A stretch of DNA of 64,000 nt from Toxorhynchites rutilus septentrionalis (taxonomy: Eukaryota; Arthropoda; Insecta; Diptera; Culicidae): contig NC_073745.1 of the NCBI RefSeq assembly GCF_029784135.1, forward strand, positions 315,570,787 through 315,634,786. The letters are read 5' to 3'. The notes beneath the pieces are model-generated. The model saw only the letters and a list, made by a program, of their open reading frames with translations. It had not been told where the DNA came from and ran no database searches. The position numbers and the translations under genes were made by a program. Positions 34,281 through 45,489 of this stretch are shown piece after piece (within the stretch, counting starts at the first letter, position 1; the number at the start of each line of letters is the position of its first letter).

Positions 34281-36435
34281 TAGGGTGCCAATGAATGGGA
34301 AGAAATCAACCCTAAAATTTCTAAAAGTTACCCTATACAAAATGTTTACCACCTCAAAAAACACCCTATGTCAAATATCAGCTCATTCGGACTTAAGGGA
34401 GAGTGGCGCAAGGCTGTCAAAGTTTGAGTTTCTGAAAATCGAAAGGAAATCGGGGTTTTCGAAAAAAAGGTTGTTGATGCCAAATGTCTTAAAATTGCAT
34501 GAAACGTCGAGATGTAGTGTCATCTCGAAAAAAAATTATCAAAAATCGACACTCTGGGACTGGGTTTTTTTTTCGGAGTACGAGTCGAAACATATGGTTT
34601 TAGGTGCCCTATGCAAAATATTAGCTCATTCGAACTTTGTCTTTTTTTTTTATTCGAGTTGCAGAAACCGAATTTGAGTTTTTTGGAAACCGAAAAATCA
34701 CCGGAAATCGGGGTTTTAAAAAAATGTTTTGATGATAAATGACTTAAAATTGCATGACCCTTCGAGATTTACAGTTAACTAAAAAAAAATTTGTTAAAAA
34801 TCGATTTTTCAGACGGAAAAACGACCAAGCGCAAAAAAAAATTTATTACAAACTTTTTTTTTGAGATAACAGTAAATCTCGACGAGTAATGCAATTTTAA
34901 GACATTTCGCACTAACCTTTTTTTTTTTTAAATCCCGATTTTCGGTGATCTTTCATTTTCAAAAAAAAACTCAAAGTTTTACGTCTGTGACACTAATAAA
35001 TGAAGTTCGAATGAGCTAATATTTTTCAAAAGGTAGGGTAAATGATCTTGGTTTGTCCAGTCGAAAATATGATCATGGTTTACCCACTTTTTTGAATACT
35101 CTAATTCAACGCTCCTGTGTCAAATAAGGCCTTCGAATGTTTCGAAACATATAAATGAAATTGCCTTTTACATGATTTATAGTAGTTTGATAGTATATTT
35201 CTACGAAATCACATGTTTTAAAGGATTATAAAATACACCTTCTATTTGTGTCAATGCGCCCCTCATTCCAGCTAACTTTTAATCGATCACCAGATGATTA
35301 TTTGGCACGTATTCAGACCTTTTCTGGATTACAACACTTATAAATATTGTAAACATCAGGCTTGCTCACCATTTGTATCGGATTTACATAGCTAAACCAT
35401 TAAATTAACGCATTTTGATGAACTCAATTCTGATCATGAGTTGTCCAATTCAATAATGTTGTTTTGTCCACATGATTTCTATGGCAACCGCTTGGCGCGC
35501 TGCAGTTTGTTTATGTTTGTTTATGGTGTGCTTCGCGCATAGCACAAGTATGGTTTTTCTGTGTTGATTGTGTTGAGGTGAACACTTCTAAAATGCCCAA
35601 GAAAAGGCAATATTCTGTAGAAAGCCTAAATTATGAATGAATCAATATGATGACAGTAAATTCAAGCAATGATAGATGCAACATCTAATTGTGAATTCGA
35701 ATGTTTTCATTCAAAAATGGAGATTTCTAAAACCGGACAAACCATGATAATTTTTTTTGGGCAAACCATGATCAGAGGTGGTCAAACCATGATCATAATT
35801 CTTCTTTAAGGAAAATCGTCAAAAAACATAAAAATTTGAATAATTTCAACACCTTATGGTAGTATTAGCAACTAGAGACTTGGGGCTTTTCAACAAACCC
35901 AAACTCGTATCGATTATGTGTGATTTTCATGAAGAAAAATCGATTTGCATTTACTAGTTGCGTAAAAACACCCCAAATTGGACAAACCAAGATCATTTAC
36001 CCTATATTATCGTGCAAATCAACATTTCGCCGCAAGTTCCGAATAAAAAATCGAGATAGCTATTTTTATTGGTACTCGAAACCATACGTTTCGTTTCGTA
36101 TTCCGAATAAAAAACCCAGTCCCAGAGTGTCGATTTTTGACACAAAAAAAAATTATCGAGCTGACACTAATTCTCGCCGTATCATGCAATTTTAAGACAT
36201 TTGGCATCAAAAAAAAGATTCGAAACCCCCGATTTCCTTTACTTCCCCCTTGGGTGATTTTTCGATTTTCAAAGAAATTCAAACTTTGACCGCTTTGCGC
36301 CACTCCCCCTTAAGTCCGATTGAGCTAATATTTGGCATAGAGTGTTTTTTCGAGAATCGACTATATAAAATCATGGTGAACATTTTCTATGAAGTAACTT
36401 TTTGAAATTAGAGATGACCATTTTCATTGGCCCTA
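34281..36435. mobile_element. Palindromic TAGGG element, copy split by a TA MITE
   Basis: The ends are TAGGGTGCCAATGAATGGGA and, reversed, TAGGGCCAATGAA, with ATGTACAT on both outer sides (34273-34280 and 36436-36443). That could be an 8-bp target duplication, but the octamer is its own reverse complement, so it might instead be part of the repeat. Long arms pair across the element: ACCCTATACAAAATGTTTAC left, TTTTGTATAGGGTAAC-like right in the copy ending at 60115. It is interrupted at 35036-36002. A 149-codon frame at 34228-34677 is repeat sequence, not a gene. Confidence 0.6.
35036..36002. mobile_element. TA-flanked MITE with iterated GATCATGGTTTG motifs (967 bp)
   Basis: Bounded by TA (35034-35035, 36003-36004). 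Inverted ends GGGTAAATGATCTTGGTTTG followed by TCC at both sides, perfect over about 23 bp. Within 120 bp of the ends, ATGATCATGGTTTACCC (left) and several AAACCATGATCAT copies (right, 35740-35800) repeat the same word. The host repeat resumes across the insertion as judged from the copies at 12640 and 59460. Confidence 0.7.
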
Positions 36436-36598
36436 ATGTACATTCTACTGAAGTTGCATTACCAAAGATTTGGTAGCTTCTTTTACCAAGGATTTTTCTA
36501 AGTGTAGTTATTCTGTATCACTGTATCACATTAGCAAATTGTTGGAATTTGAATAAAATTATCACTAGATATTATTTATATACTTTGAACTCGTAGTT

Positions 36599-36847
36599 GG
36601 TCGGTGTTAAGTCAGACCGAACCATGTGACATTTTCATGATTTCGAGAAAAACGATTTTGAAGTTTGCTGTTATACGGGGTTTTCATAAAGCGTTCAAAA
36701 CAAGTTCGAAAAGTTATTCCTGCTTTACGCGTGACTTTACAAATCTGATAAATGTGAAATTCAACTCACAAGATATTCAACCTAATGCAATCAATAACTC
36801 GAAATTTTTTATTTTGCAACTTGGTCCGCTCTGACTTAACACCGACC
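36599..36847. mobile_element. MITE with 4-bp target duplication, copy 3 (249 bp)
   Basis: Duplication AGTT at 36595-36598 and 36848-36851. The best-preserved copy: GGTCGGTGTTAAGTCAGACC on the left, and the reverse of the right end reads GGTCGGTGTTAAGTCAGAGC. The interior is as in copies 1 and 2. Confidence 0.8.
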
Positions 36848-37018
36848 AGTTCTCACCCTTACTTAACAATTTCTTTTAAATTTTCCTAGCATTTCTGCTC
36901 AAGCTTTATCAACAATATAAAATCATTATCAGACACATTTTTGTTTCGCGTCAAGACAATGTACCGCTTTTGCATATGACGAATTTCATGCCAACTCGAC
37001 TGGCCATTGTCAGCAATA

Positions 37019-37450
37019 CAGGTAAACTTCGATATAACGTACATTTCACTTTCAAAATTGTACGTTGTATCGAATTGTAAGTTATATCGAAGCATAACAA
37101 AGTACTCACAAACGTAGTCTATAATACATGATTGTGTTGCTGTTTTAGTAAATTTAATGAATAACTTCAATCAGAAGACGAAGCTAGCTTGTCTCATGAT
37201 GTTTCCCTTCGTACTGTTGATTAAGCTTGATTCATTTAGAATCCGGAATCACAAAACCAGCTGTAGTTCAGGATTTATTGAAGATACAAAATTTGTTTTA
37301 GCATCACAATACAGATAATTCATTGTTCTATCAGAAAAAAAAATATTGAAGAAAAATGTCCTTTACACTTTGGAAATGTGTACGTTATATCGAGTGATGT
37401 TATATCGAGAGTACGTTATAACGAGGGTACGTTATATCGAAGTTTCCCTG
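37019..37450. mobile_element. pogo/Tigger-type MITE, copy 2 (432 bp)
   Basis: TA at 37017-37018 and 37451-37452; ends and interior nearly identical to 8692-9124, including CAGGTAAACTTCGATATAAC and the GTACGTTATATCGA iterations. The two copies differ by scattered substitutions and a one-base length difference. 37500-37845 after it has TAGGGGTGAGAATGGGTCA and a GGGGATGACAATGGGTCA echo, otherwise unclassified. Confidence 0.75.
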
Positions 37451-39192
37451 TATCTCAGAATGCAGTGAAACGTTGTAGGTGTAAAGACATTGATCATTGA
37501 AGCAACTTTGCATACCGTCGATAGGGGTGAGAATGGGTCAAGAAAGGTAGTCTTCGAACTTTTTGTTGAATAACTATCGTAAATTAGAGTGAAACGCAAT
37601 TCTGATTACGTAGATATGTTCTCTAATAATGAAGTTTCGAGTGTTCAACAAATTGTTGAATTTAATAAATTGATTGAACTTAATGATTAAATGAAAGTTG
37701 ATCCAATCTCACCCCTTAGAGGGGATGACAATGGGTCATCGCAACTTTTTCTATTCAGCAACACGTGAAGAACAAACCAAACGCGAGAATTTACACACAT
37801 AATTGTTACGATGAGTTTTTTAATGAGTCTCCATACAAAAATACCATACAGTAGTACGGGACGAAGGTGCGCTCGCGGCAAAAGTGCGCATTGGCCTTTT
37901 TGTAACAAACGAGCATGAAATTTCGGCAATAGAGTATTCCTTTGACACGTTATTACACCAGCTGCTCACACATATAAACATGATAAATTTCATGAAAGTG
38001 GCAAAAATTTATGAAGTAAGAAGTGTTTTGCGTTATTTTGATCTATTATTTTAATTTTGGGGATGGCGATTTAGTTTCCTAAAATAACTGGAAAGTTCCA
38101 AATCAAGGATGTATCAAGGAAACCTTTATTCTATAGTAGATAATAGTGCGTATTGGCTTTTGTGAAAAAGTTCATGAGCTTTTTTTAAAAATTCGAATAG
38201 TTGAAAAATTGCTTATGGGGCAAAAGTGTTCAGTAGCTGTAGGGTAAAAGTTCGCACCGTCGTTTTGCTCTAAAAAAAATACAAAATGGTTTCAATCAAA
38301 TTTTTATCGGGATACACAAGAAGAAAAGTAATTTAATGAAATGCCAGGAATGTCCGAAATGGTCCGACTTCGGGAGGAAGCCTTGAAGCGTCGGAGTGCG
38401 GCAGTCCTCGGTATTTCTGAATAAGCTCTGAGGCTCATATCAGTAAGTGATTTATGAATTCTTTTATTGATATTTCTACTACTGCTAGGATGTGCCAGTA
38501 AGCACCTAGGGCGGTTTAGGGGATCTGGCGAACCATTGCAGAGTACTGGACAAAGCTTTCTATGGTATAGCTCTCAAACGGCATCGGGCGTTTGATTTTA
38601 CGGAAGCCAACAACCTCAGGCACGAATTCAACCAAATTTCAAAACTGCCTCAAAATAATCCAAAATGAATTTCAAATGAAAAATGTTTTTTATTATCAAT
38701 TCAATAACGGTTATGTTTTCTTTATGTTTATGTCTTTACAATGAACTTCAAATAAAAATTGTTTTTTTTTTCAAACTTGATTTGCTAATTTCAGTTGTCT
38801 TATATTGTCAGTTTCCTTCTCCCGAAAATTTCCACAGGGTATGTAGATGACCCGTTATCATATTTCTAGGTGCCAAGAATTAATCAACACATAACAAAAT
38901 CATGTTCGACCATAACAACCACCCTTCTCCACCCAAAAAAACATAATACAACACCCCCTTCCTCCCCATTAGATGGTACCTACACACTCTAGTAATGATG
39001 CTTCTCCCGCTGGTAATGATAAAGCATTTATTCTTGTTACACGTTATCTTAAAAGTTCAATCCAAGAAGTGTGCACTTTTGCCCCCACTATGGGGCAAAA
39101 GCGCGCATTTGTCTTTTTGTATTAAAATAGGTATTTGTCCAACTACAAACACAACGCGAGAAATGCTTGCACTACGCTTCGAAGGTTATATA

Positions 39193-40384
39193 ATAGGATT
39201 ACAGGAAAGTTTATTCGTTTTTTTAAAATTAATACTTCATTCGGCAAAAATGGTTTAGTATTCAAAGTATTGCTCATCACTTTTTCCCATATTTCTGGCA
39301 ATTCAGGGATCTCTCTGCGGAAATAATCGGCCGGTTTGTCGGCTAATCACGAGTCGATCCAATTTTTGACTTCATCAAAATGTTGCATCGATCGGACGGA
39401 CCAATGTCTAGAGAATACGGAGGGTGGGATAGGACCTTCCATTTCAGCGTTTCGAAGAATGTTTTGACCGGTGTCGCGACATGCGGCCGAGCATTGTCGT
39501 GCTGCAAAATAACTTTATCGTGTCTTTGCTCGTATTGTGGCCGTTTTCCTTCAGTGCACGGCTCAAACGCATCAATAGTTGTCGGTAGAGGTCCCCCGTA
39601 ATGGTTTCATTTGGTTTTAGTAGCTCATAGTACACCACACCCAGCTGGTCCCACCAAATAGATAGCATAACCTTCTGGCCGTGAATATTCCGCGCGGCCG
39701 TCGATGTTGATGCATGGCCGGAGTATCCATACGTTGCCCGACGTTTAGGATTGTCGTAACCCACTTTTCATCGTCAGTAACGATTCGATGCAAAAAACCC
39801 TTTCTTTTATGCGTTGGAGCAGTTGTTCGCACGTGAAAAAACGACGTTCGACGATTCGTGGCTCCAATTCATACGGCACCCAATGTCCTATCTTTCGGAT
39901 CATTCCCATTGCTCTTAAACGATCGGATATGATTTGCTGAGCTACTCGAAGTGTATCTGCAAGTTCTTGTTGCGTTTGTGACGGATCTTGATCGAGTAAA
40001 GCCTCCAACTTTTTTGGCGGTCCGGAACGTTCTTCGTCTTCCAAGACAAAATTACCACTTTTAAACCGTACAAATCACGTCTGACACGTTCGCTCAGTTG
40101 GACCATAAACTTCCACCAAAATGTGATGACTTTCCGCATCTTTTTTCTTCATATTGATGTAATGAAGTAACACTCCCCGCAAAAACACTCTCGTTGGTAC
40201 GAAATTCGACATATTCGAAGTCGCAAAAAACTATGTTGTTTACGCCTCAACTTTTTGATAAAAACTGAAAAAGACGCGCAATGACAGAAGCTTTGCAACG
40301 AATGTCTGGAAATTTGATTCACTGGAATAATAATCAAGGTACGCCATCTGTTGTAAAACCGAAGAAACTTACCGGTACACCTAA
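39193..40384 (-). mobile_element. Decayed mariner (DD34D) nested in the composite element
   Basis: TA at 39191-39192 and 40385-40386. On the minus strand it begins TTAGGTGTACCGGTAAGTTT; the opposite end reads ATAGGATTACAGGAAAGTTT on the plus strand, 24 of about 30 positions agreeing. At 1192 bp it is close to full mariner length. The transposase inside is frameshifted several times. Confidence 0.7.
39300..40145 (-). pseudogene. Mariner transposase, multiply frameshifted
   Basis: Pieces in order on the minus strand: a start near 40142 with LSERVRRDLYGL (HTH region), EDEERSGPPKKLEALLDQDP and TQQELADTLRVAQ, then LHRIVTDDEKW around the first catalytic Asp, HASTSTAARNIHGQKVMLSI and LGVVYYELLKPNETI, and finally HDNARPHVATP and SDR, where two Asp are 34 residues apart as in DD34D mariners. 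The canonical TGDEKW has become TDDEKW and the SPDLAPSD block is altered. At least three frame changes separate these blocks, so the gene is dead. Confidence 0.7.
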
Positions 40385-40611
40385 TATATAGTTACAATTT
40401 GGTAAGCAAACTGGATTTTATTTGCTTTTATTTCAAGAGTTATTGGACGACAACAGTTAGGTGCGCACCTTTGCCCCGCACTACTCTATATTATACAAAC
40501 TATGGACGATTGTAAGTTGACGTCTTCGACAAAAGTTCATATTTAAATAAGATCGAAAACATTGTCGATTGCACTGCATCGCTATTTTGACTTTGAACAA
40601 AATTAGAATTA

Positions 40612-40857
40612 CAGTAAAACCCCGGAATAGTCGGGCAAGCTCACAGCGAACAACGAAAATCACGGATAACGCAATGAGGGACTAAAAATGAGGTGCAAAC
40701 ACGGAACAAGGATGTTTCAGCATGAAAACTATGTTTTATCAATACAGAAATCGATAAACTATTCATCTAGAACGTTGTGTAAACCAGTGCATGGGCCTGA
40801 CCTTTGCAATAATCCGCATTGCGGATCATCCGCTCACAGATAATCGGGGTTCTCCTG
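40612..40857. mobile_element. Short TA-flanked MITE (246 bp)
   Basis: TA at 40610-40611 and 40858-40859. Ends CAGTAAAACCCCGGAATAGT and, reversed, CAGGAGAACCCCGATTATCT. Internal inverse words GCTCACAG-type occur next to both ends. Probably pogo/Tc1-driven by target and CAG ends. Confidence 0.6.
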
Positions 40858-40859
40858 TA

Positions 40860-41062
40860 GTTGTCATTTTTTTTCAAAGAAAACGTTGTTGCGCTGTTCT
40901 TAAATCGCCTAAGGTGATATATGCAGATAACCTGAAATTGTTTCGAGTAGTGACATCATGTATGGACTGCTATGCTCTTCAAATGGATGTAGATGCTCTG
41001 CTGGTCTGGTGCTCAGTAAATGGAATGGAAGTGAACATCAGAAAATGTCATTTTCATTTTCG
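40860..41062 (+). pseudogene. LINE reverse-transcriptase fragment, part 1
   Basis: Encodes LKSPKVIYADNLKLFRVV and WCSVNGMEVNIRKCHF, the catalytic-motif region of a non-LTR retrotransposon polymerase. The YADD motif reads YADN here, which destroys a metal-binding Asp. The frame is cut at 41063 by SINE-A copy 2 and carries on at 42903. Confidence 0.65.
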
Positions 41063-41264
41063 CGGGGGGTCTCCATAGCCACATTGGTTGCACGTTCGCT
41101 TAGTAAGCGATCGATCGTGAGTTCAAAACTCAGGGTTCCCATTGACCACCTTTGTGTTGTTACAGAATAACTACGTCCCCGCAACAATCATCAGCGATGG
41201 AGATCGATCCACGGTCGAAATAAGATCGATTCATCCATACAACTGCTCCGCTCTGCAAGACAAC

Positions 41265-41648
41265 GGGCCTGATTCTCGAATACACTACGAATACACTTCA
41301 CGGTGGAAACGGTATGAAACGCATTCGCGATGACAACAATACGGTGTCGACATCTGGATGCGAGATTAGTTTCCCACTAAATTTATCATTATGAAATCAA
41401 ATTATCTTCAGATTAAATTTTTGTATGAGATTATTATATCACACGAAGAAAACAAAGTTTTCCACTCATATTGAATACCAGTTTGATACGAAGAGGTTAA
41501 TTTTCATTAATGATTTTTCATTTGAAAAGTGCTCATTCTGCCTGAGAACTCATCATTATCTTCGACACTTCACTAACTCGTAAAACGTAGTTCAATGGCG
41601 TGCCGTTTATTTCGTTTCCACGGTGAAGTGTATTCGAGAATCAGGCCC
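41265..41648. mobile_element. MITE with 3-bp target duplication (384 bp)
   Basis: AAC at 41262-41264 and 41649-41651. Ends GGGCCTGATTCTCGAATACA on both strands, continuing CTTCAC[C]GTGGAAACG; on the left the word GAATACACT is duplicated. Comparison with copy 1 of the SINE (AAGAAACATCGGGCTG) confirms the insertion point. A fragment with CGCGATGACAA and GTGTCGACGTCTGG near 28060-28105 belongs to the same family. Confidence 0.7.
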
Positions 41649-41876
41649 AACATCGGACTGCTGTTCTATTAATAACTCAAACAATGATCATATCAACTGT
41701 CTCCGCTGTCCGGTGATTCAACTGGATAATGGAAGAACAGAAGGAATACTCTTACGCCTAAATGGCTACTGTGTAAATGTACCATATGCAATGGTATAGA
41801 AGGGAATACTCTTACGCCGAAAAATGGCAACTGTGTAATGTGCTAATAATAGATATGATAAACCTGTAAACATGTA

Positions 41877-42810
41877 GGGTGACACGGGGTGATTTGGTCA
41901 TATGGGGTGATTTGGACCACTCCTTTATCTCAAAAATTACGGCTCAACTTGGATTTTTTATAATGTCATTTCCATCTATTGTTGAACCGTATTTTGGTAA
42001 AACTTCACAAGTAGATTGAAGCAAGCACTTTGATCGTCAAAAAATGTGAGTTTTCCGATAGTGGTTTTAAGGGTTTTCCCGCTAATTAAACAAACTTTTC
42101 GTGTATTGTGCAGTAAAGTTCTGTTCGCCTACAGAGGAGAAACAATTTGATGTAGCGAAACTGTAATTATGATAACAATAAATGAAATTAATTGCATTTT
42201 AATTTTTGCGTGTTGTGTGGGGTGACATGGACACGTTTCTGTGGGGTGAATTGGTCCTACAGGTTTGAGACTTTTCTTTGATCTAATTGATTCCAGATGC
42301 CACTGAATTACAAAAAGAGGACGGACAGACAACGTTGGAAGAAGGAGGACCTTGAAAGAGCAACACAGGCCATCGGGAACGGATTTGATTAAGCATCAAA
42401 AGTTTTTGAAAATGCTCAACCAGCAGTGAAAAGATTCATTCAGAATTCGAGATGGTGTCAATCTAACTTTTCTGGTCTGGAATCTGGCCAAGACACCTGG
42501 TATTGATCCCAAAACATTGTTACTGATTGTAACATAATCCCAAAATACTTCACATAAACATAAGTATGTTTTTTTCGATAAAACACACACTGGACCAAAT
42601 CACCCCGCACCAAATTTTAATGTCCAAAAATCATCTCTTTTATTTTATGATACATTTCGTAGATTGAAGCTTCATATAATGATTAAACATTATTTATTGA
42701 GAGAAAACAAGTGTAGATCAATATACAATGTGACATTTTTTATTTAGACCGTATTGGTTTGGAAATATTAGGCATTTTGCTTAGGTGGCCCAAATTCCCC
42801 CCTTTTCCCC
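41877..42810. mobile_element. TA-flanked element with iterated GGGGTGATTTGG words (934 bp)
   Basis: TA at 41875-41876 and 42811-42812. The left end reads GGGTGACACGGGGTGATTTG, followed by a second GGGGTGATTTGGACC. The right end, reversed, reads GGGGAAAAGGGGGGAATTTG. Additional copies, GGGGTGACATGGACA, GGGGTGAATTGGTCC and reversed ACCAAATCACCCC, lie inside. No gene is recognised; small frames inside are not convincing. Confidence 0.65.
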
Positions 42811-42902
42811 TACACGATTAAAAAGAACAGAAAAAAAATCTGCTCTGTTACAGCTAAAATGCTAATGAGCCTAAAATAAACAAATGAGATAAAAAATAAG
42901 AA

Positions 42903-43570
42903 AATTAAAACCTTTTTGGCGGCTTTGCTCATCAATCACTTTTGAATATATGATGGAATCGATCGAAGTGGACAGAGTTGCAGCCGTCAAAGATCTAGGT
43001 ATCGTGCTCGGCAGCAAACTAAAATTTACGGAGCGTATTGCAACGGTTACCGCTAAGGCTTTTACCGTTCAGGCGTTTAGAGATGTTTTTGCCTGAAAGC
43101 GTTGTAAGTGTCTCTCGTACGCAGTATATTAGAATACGGTGTCACTGTTTGGACCCCATACCACAATGCTCGCCTGGAACGTGTGCAGAAAACTTTCATC
43201 CGATATGCTCTTCGTCATCTCCCGTGGCGCAGCGACGAACAACTGGCCTCATACGAAATACGCTGCGCACTGATTCACTTACCGACACTGCAAAAATGAC
43301 ATGACTTTCTCCAGAGACTGCTGGTTTTCGATTTTTTAACAACAATCTTAACCGTGCAGAAGTTCTTGGGAAGCTTCGAATCAACGCTCCAGGTAGATGA
43401 ACCAGACATTTTGTTGTCCTCTGGATGTTTGTTACCAACGGTTCATTGAAGTGTATTACTTGTTTGAATTCGATGTCCAGAAATGTGTTTGTTATAAGGA
43501 TTCAATAATTAAATTTTAGTCTGTCCGACAATTTCTTGGCGAAGACTGGATAAATAAATAAATAACCTGT
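42903..43570 (+). pseudogene. LINE reverse-transcriptase fragment, part 2, with 3' end
   Basis: Continues the frame of 40860-41062 after the SINE: IEVDRVAAVKDLGIVLGSKL, then after a frameshift VRSILEYGVTVWTPYHNARL and RYALRHLPWRSDEQLASYEI, the thumb and C-terminal region of a non-LTR polymerase. It ends in GGATAAATAAATAAATAA, a short-repeat tail typical of such elements. 43570-44250 holds nothing recognised. Confidence 0.65.
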
Positions 43571-44263
43571 CCCTACAAAAATTAGTGATTAGCAAACTTT
43601 TTAATATCAAAAACATGGACAAGTTGTTGTAAGAAAAACTTTTTTCCTGTAAAGGTACCCATCTTCCGATGCATAAGTGATTTGTTTGAAATTGTAAGGA
43701 CTGTTCATATATTTTTTTCTGAGAATTAAGAAAATACGATTTTGAGAAAAATGGATTGAAATTTTTAAAACATTATGTTTTTTATTGTTTTTTTTTGGTA
43801 GTTTTTATAAAAATTTAAACAATTTGCTACATGTCGACCAAAATGTTGTAGGTACTATATGAAAAAAGAGGCCCTTTTCAAAAAGTAATCTAATTCTTTT
43901 TGAATATTTCAAGTATGCAAAGTTGCTTAAATGGCTCTTCACACCTTAAATGGATCTTCACACCTATAACATGAGATTGTGTTGCCAACTCCTAAGACGA
44001 GTTGGCATGACCTTCGTCATATTGCACAATGCAAAAGTCGATCTCGGTCGAGTTACAGAATGCAACATCGTGCTAATTTCAAAATTTCAGATCGGGCTCC
44101 GCAATGGATGCGAATTTATATGAGGGGCTTAGAATGCAAGGGGTGTAAATGACTTGATCGATTTCTCTTCATCAACTTTTTCTTTAGTTAATAACTCAAT
44201 TACAAAAACGTCCCAATTTGAGTTTGCTATAGATTCCGATAGATGAGGTTTTGACCTATCTTC

Positions 44264-44532
44264 TTCTTCTTATATGGCACTAACGTTCCTAGAGAACTCC
44301 GCCGTCTCAACGTAGTGTTACTTGCGTCATTTTTCATTAGTACTTAGTTGAGATTTCTATGCCAAATAACACGCCTTGAATGCATTCTGAGTGGCAAGCT
44401 CTAGAATACGCGTGATCACAGTGCAAGTCAGAGGAAATTTCTTTGAAGAAAAATTTCCCCGACCAGAAAGGGAATCGAACCCGAACCCCTGGCATGTTAG
44501 GTTTGACGCTAACCACTCGGCCACGGGAGCAC
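44264..44532 (-). mobile_element. AAG-tailed SINE-B, copy 2
   Basis: Reverse orientation. The tRNA-like head is at 44465-44532 (CCGAGTGGTTAGCGTCAAAC, GGGTTCGATTCCC on the minus strand) and the tail of TTC units at 44260-44272. A 13-bp target duplication, TTGACCTATCTTC, flanks it (44251-44263 and 44533-44545). 44640-44900 is unclassified; 44900-45490 is GC-richer and has several overlapping short frames but no recognised product. Confidence 0.85.
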
Positions 44533-45489
44533 TTGACCTATCTTCCACATTGTTAATTACAGCAGAGAATGAGTTTGCAGCTAAGTTATGACCAAAAGAG
44601 AGAGTCGATGTAGAGAAATCGATCAAATCACTTACACCCCTTTCATTCTAAGCCCCTCATATTAGCTATTCTATGCACTTGAGCTACTCAAAATCACAAT
44701 TTTCATTTCCATATAACCAATTTGAATTTCAACTGATTTTTTAATAGAACGTGATCAAAATCATAGATTTTTTTATTTTTTTTTTCAAAAAATCATGAAA
44801 ATTAATCCAGATGTCTGATTAAAATGTGATGTTTAACAAAGTTGTTGAAAAATCAACGAACAGTGATTTCAAAAAAAGTTGCGAACGCGAAAAAAGATAT
44901 TTTAAAATGAAGAGTGTGTATTATTAGGGAAAAAACAGGGAAGGGAAAAGTATGTATTATTAGGGAAAATTCGCCCTGCGAATGCTTTGCTATACCTAAA
45001 ATCGAAATGGGTCGTGATGGCGTTGGTCGATATGTCTTCGGGTACGACAGGCATTTGGTGATATGCTCGCTGGAGGTCTGTGCAAAAACAATGTCTCTTA
45101 CTGTGCAAGATGCTGGAGAAACAACGGATGAGTCATAAGCAGACTTTCTAGCGCCCGCTTTGTCTTCGTTCGTTCTAAGCAAAGCATAAAAACAACAGCG
45201 CGCCCCCATTTGAACCGTATACGCTTGTGTGAAGAAAAATACCTCAACAGAGAGAGCAATCCAGATTCAAGCACGCAGTATAGAAATATGGCGCAAGCAC
45301 GGCGCAGATGTCAGCGTAAAACTCAGCTTAGAACTGGGCGTAAGAACGGCGCTGACAACCAAATATTTCATCTGTGTTTCGGAGCGTGCTCATTCTCCAG
45401 AGCACATGTGTGCACAAGGAGTGGGAGCTCAACCGGGTACAAAAATGTTGTTGCGCATCAGCACGGAGTTGCATTCTGAAGACTGGTCA

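Larger units (their letters stand above)
37849..40486. mobile_element. Composite TA-flanked element holding a mariner
   Basis: Bounded by TA (37847-37848 and 40487-40488). The left end CAGTAGTACGGGACGAAGGT and the reversed right end GAGTAGTGCGGGGCAAAGGT form an inverted repeat of about 24 bp continuing into GCGC. The word GGCAAAAGTGCGCATT recurs at 37879 and near 38142, 38217 and 39100. A back-to-back pair at 39070-39115 (GCACTTTTGCCCCCACTATG, then GGGCAAAAGCGCGCATTTG) looks like two ends abutting, so this could be two related elements side by side. No transposase of its own is recognisable; the only one belongs to the nested mariner. Confidence 0.45.
41063..42900 (+). mobile_element. tRNA-derived SINE-A, copy 2, with two insertions
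   Basis: Head GGGTCTCCATAGCCACATTG with the AAGCGATCGATCGTGAGTTC B-box region, the GATCGATTCATCCATACAAC body and the CTAAAATGCTAATGAGCCTA tail match copy 1 at 6476-7042. Two MITEs have entered it, at 41265-41648 and 41877-42810, which triples its length. The SINE itself interrupts a LINE reading frame. Copy 1 shows the uninterrupted order at both insertion points. Confidence 0.75.

Noticed and set aside
34228..34677. 149-codon frame
   Set aside because: Falls inside the palindromic TAGGG element and is unrelated to any protein pattern; copies elsewhere have stops.
34273..36443. ATGTACAT as a definite 8-bp target duplication
   Set aside because: The octamer equals its own reverse complement, so it could be part of the inverted repeat; kept only as a possibility.
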